From NCBI GenBank assembly GCA_964644845.1, contig CAZXXS010000097.1, forward strand, positions 186,001-250,000: a stretch of DNA of 64,000 nucleotides, read 5' to 3'. Below the pieces are notes generated by a model. It did not search any database and was not told where the DNA came from. It saw nothing but the letters and a program-made list of their open reading frames with translations. Every line of letters begins with the position of its first letter. Within the stretch, counting starts at the first letter, position 1. Source of the DNA: Geothermovivens sp964644845. GTDB taxonomy: Bacteria; Zhuqueibacterota; Zhuqueibacteria; Oleimicrobiales; Geothermoviventaceae. Position numbers and translations under genes: made by a program. Positions 63,568 to 64,000 of the stretch are shown piece by piece.

Positions 63568-64000
63568 TTAGGGTTCTCGACCTTCCTGCTTTGGTTTGCC
63601 CTGTCCCCTGAACCGCCTGATGCTGCACTCCAGAATTTTCCTCAGGATCGCGGTGTAGCGCCTTGTGCCAAGCGCTTCCGCTGGTGTCGCCGCCGGTTGG
63701 CCTCCATCTTGCGAAACTGTACCGACCGGGGCACCTGGAACAACAAGTGCGTGGGCGATTTCCGAAAACAGAGCCTCGGCGTCCTCCCGAAACAGGACCA
63801 CCGAATCTTCGTCGTAACGAAGCTCCCTCGCCACCGCGGGCAGGTCGCTACTTTGCATTTCGACCAGCCAGCCTTCCCCGTAAGGATCCTGGTGAAGGAG
63901 CGAGGGATTTGTCAAGACCTTTGCATTTGTTTTGATGACGGTTCCTGACAAAGGTGACACAAGCGGCACCCATTCTCCGCGCACGACGAAGCCCACAAGG
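63568..64000 (-). CDS. GcvH-like (biotinyl/lipoyl-fold) protein, cut by window edge
   Basis: The C-terminal 143 or so residues of a minus-strand frame that continues past the right edge. The segment from VSPLSGTVIKTN to DPYGEGWLVEM aligns with the barrel-sandwich core of GcvH (APLTGEVVEIN to DPYGDGWMIRV in this window's true GcvH). In that alignment the lipoyl-lysine position falls on Gly in VVRGEWVP, so the visible domain seems unable to carry lipoate. The C-terminal 60 residues are low-complexity and basic. The GTG at 63996 is probably an internal Val. Such GcvH-like proteins occur in redox and sulfur-transfer loci; the partner genes lie outside the window. Confidence 0.65.
   Translation of the reverse strand, partial: LVGFVVRGEWVPLVSPLSGTVIKTNAKVLTNPSLLHQDPYGEGWLVEMQSSDLPAVARELRYDEDSVVLFREDAEALFSEIAHALVVPGAPVGTVSQDGGQPAATPAEALGTRRYTAILRKILECSIRRFRGQGKPKQEGREP

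Overview
The window (about 58% GC by eye) looks like chromosome from a Gram-negative bacterium of the FCB superphylum outside the classical Bacteroidetes, of the KSB1/Calditrichota/Ignavibacteria kind. The evidence is direct. Several secreted proteins end in a type IX secretion (T9SS) FlgD-like sorting domain with the signature YPNPFNP. There is a PorV/PorQ-family outer-membrane protein, two SusC-style TonB-dependent receptors with an N-terminal carboxypeptidase-regulatory domain, a CIRCE-controlled groESL and a split glycine dehydrogenase. Very strong Shine-Dalgarno sites (GGAGGT) precede many genes. No rRNA, tRNA, CRISPR array, insertion sequence or prophage was recognised.

Layout. 1-4545: a DUF4390-like protein and a giant secreted repeat protein. 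5072-8091: a tight, overlapping + strand operon (PilZ protein, YigZ, CNNM/CorC transporter, RlmH), converging on khpA (-). 9315-11455: CIRCE-groES-groEL-terminator. 11533-16013: a - strand run efp, accB, accC, gcvH, gcvPA, read from its promoter near 16280. 16520-23676: a + strand mannoside locus (GH2 beta-mannosidase, GH130 phosphorylase, GT4 glycosyltransferase fused to a second domain), all apparently cytoplasmic. 24113-30790: CDF metal exporter, GH36-like alpha-galactosidase lipoprotein, NnrE, Pgi. 31814-39236: cell-envelope proteins (coiled-coil periplasmic protein, second giant repeat protein, Spy/CpxP-like protein, beta-barrel). 39237-40758: a non-coding island with long direct repeats and hairpins. 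40759-43704: tex and a membrane-anchored coiled-coil protein. 43964-59306: a 15-kb all-minus envelope locus containing two TonB-receptor/FnIII-protein pairs in tandem, a lipoprotein, a PorV-like protein and two beta-propeller proteins. 60293-63276: a small beta-barrel protein, then nagA-nagB. 63568-64000: a GcvH-like protein cut by the right edge.

How it fits together. The organism appears to be a glycan- or polymer-degrading heterotroph: alpha-galactosidase, beta-mannosidase, mannoside phosphorylase, GlcNAc-6-P deacetylase, GlcN-6-P deaminase and Pgi feed glycolysis. TonB receptors and T9SS-exported proteins work at the outer membrane. The most notable candidate system is the duplicated receptor + FnIII/sorting-domain pair. 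It has the arrangement of SusC/SusD, but the SusD position is held by a different protein family. The repeat island at 39.4-40.2 kb is the second most unusual region.

Intergenic spaces are unusually long for a bacterium (several of 0.5-1.5 kb). All functional calls are made by reading motifs; no database search was run.
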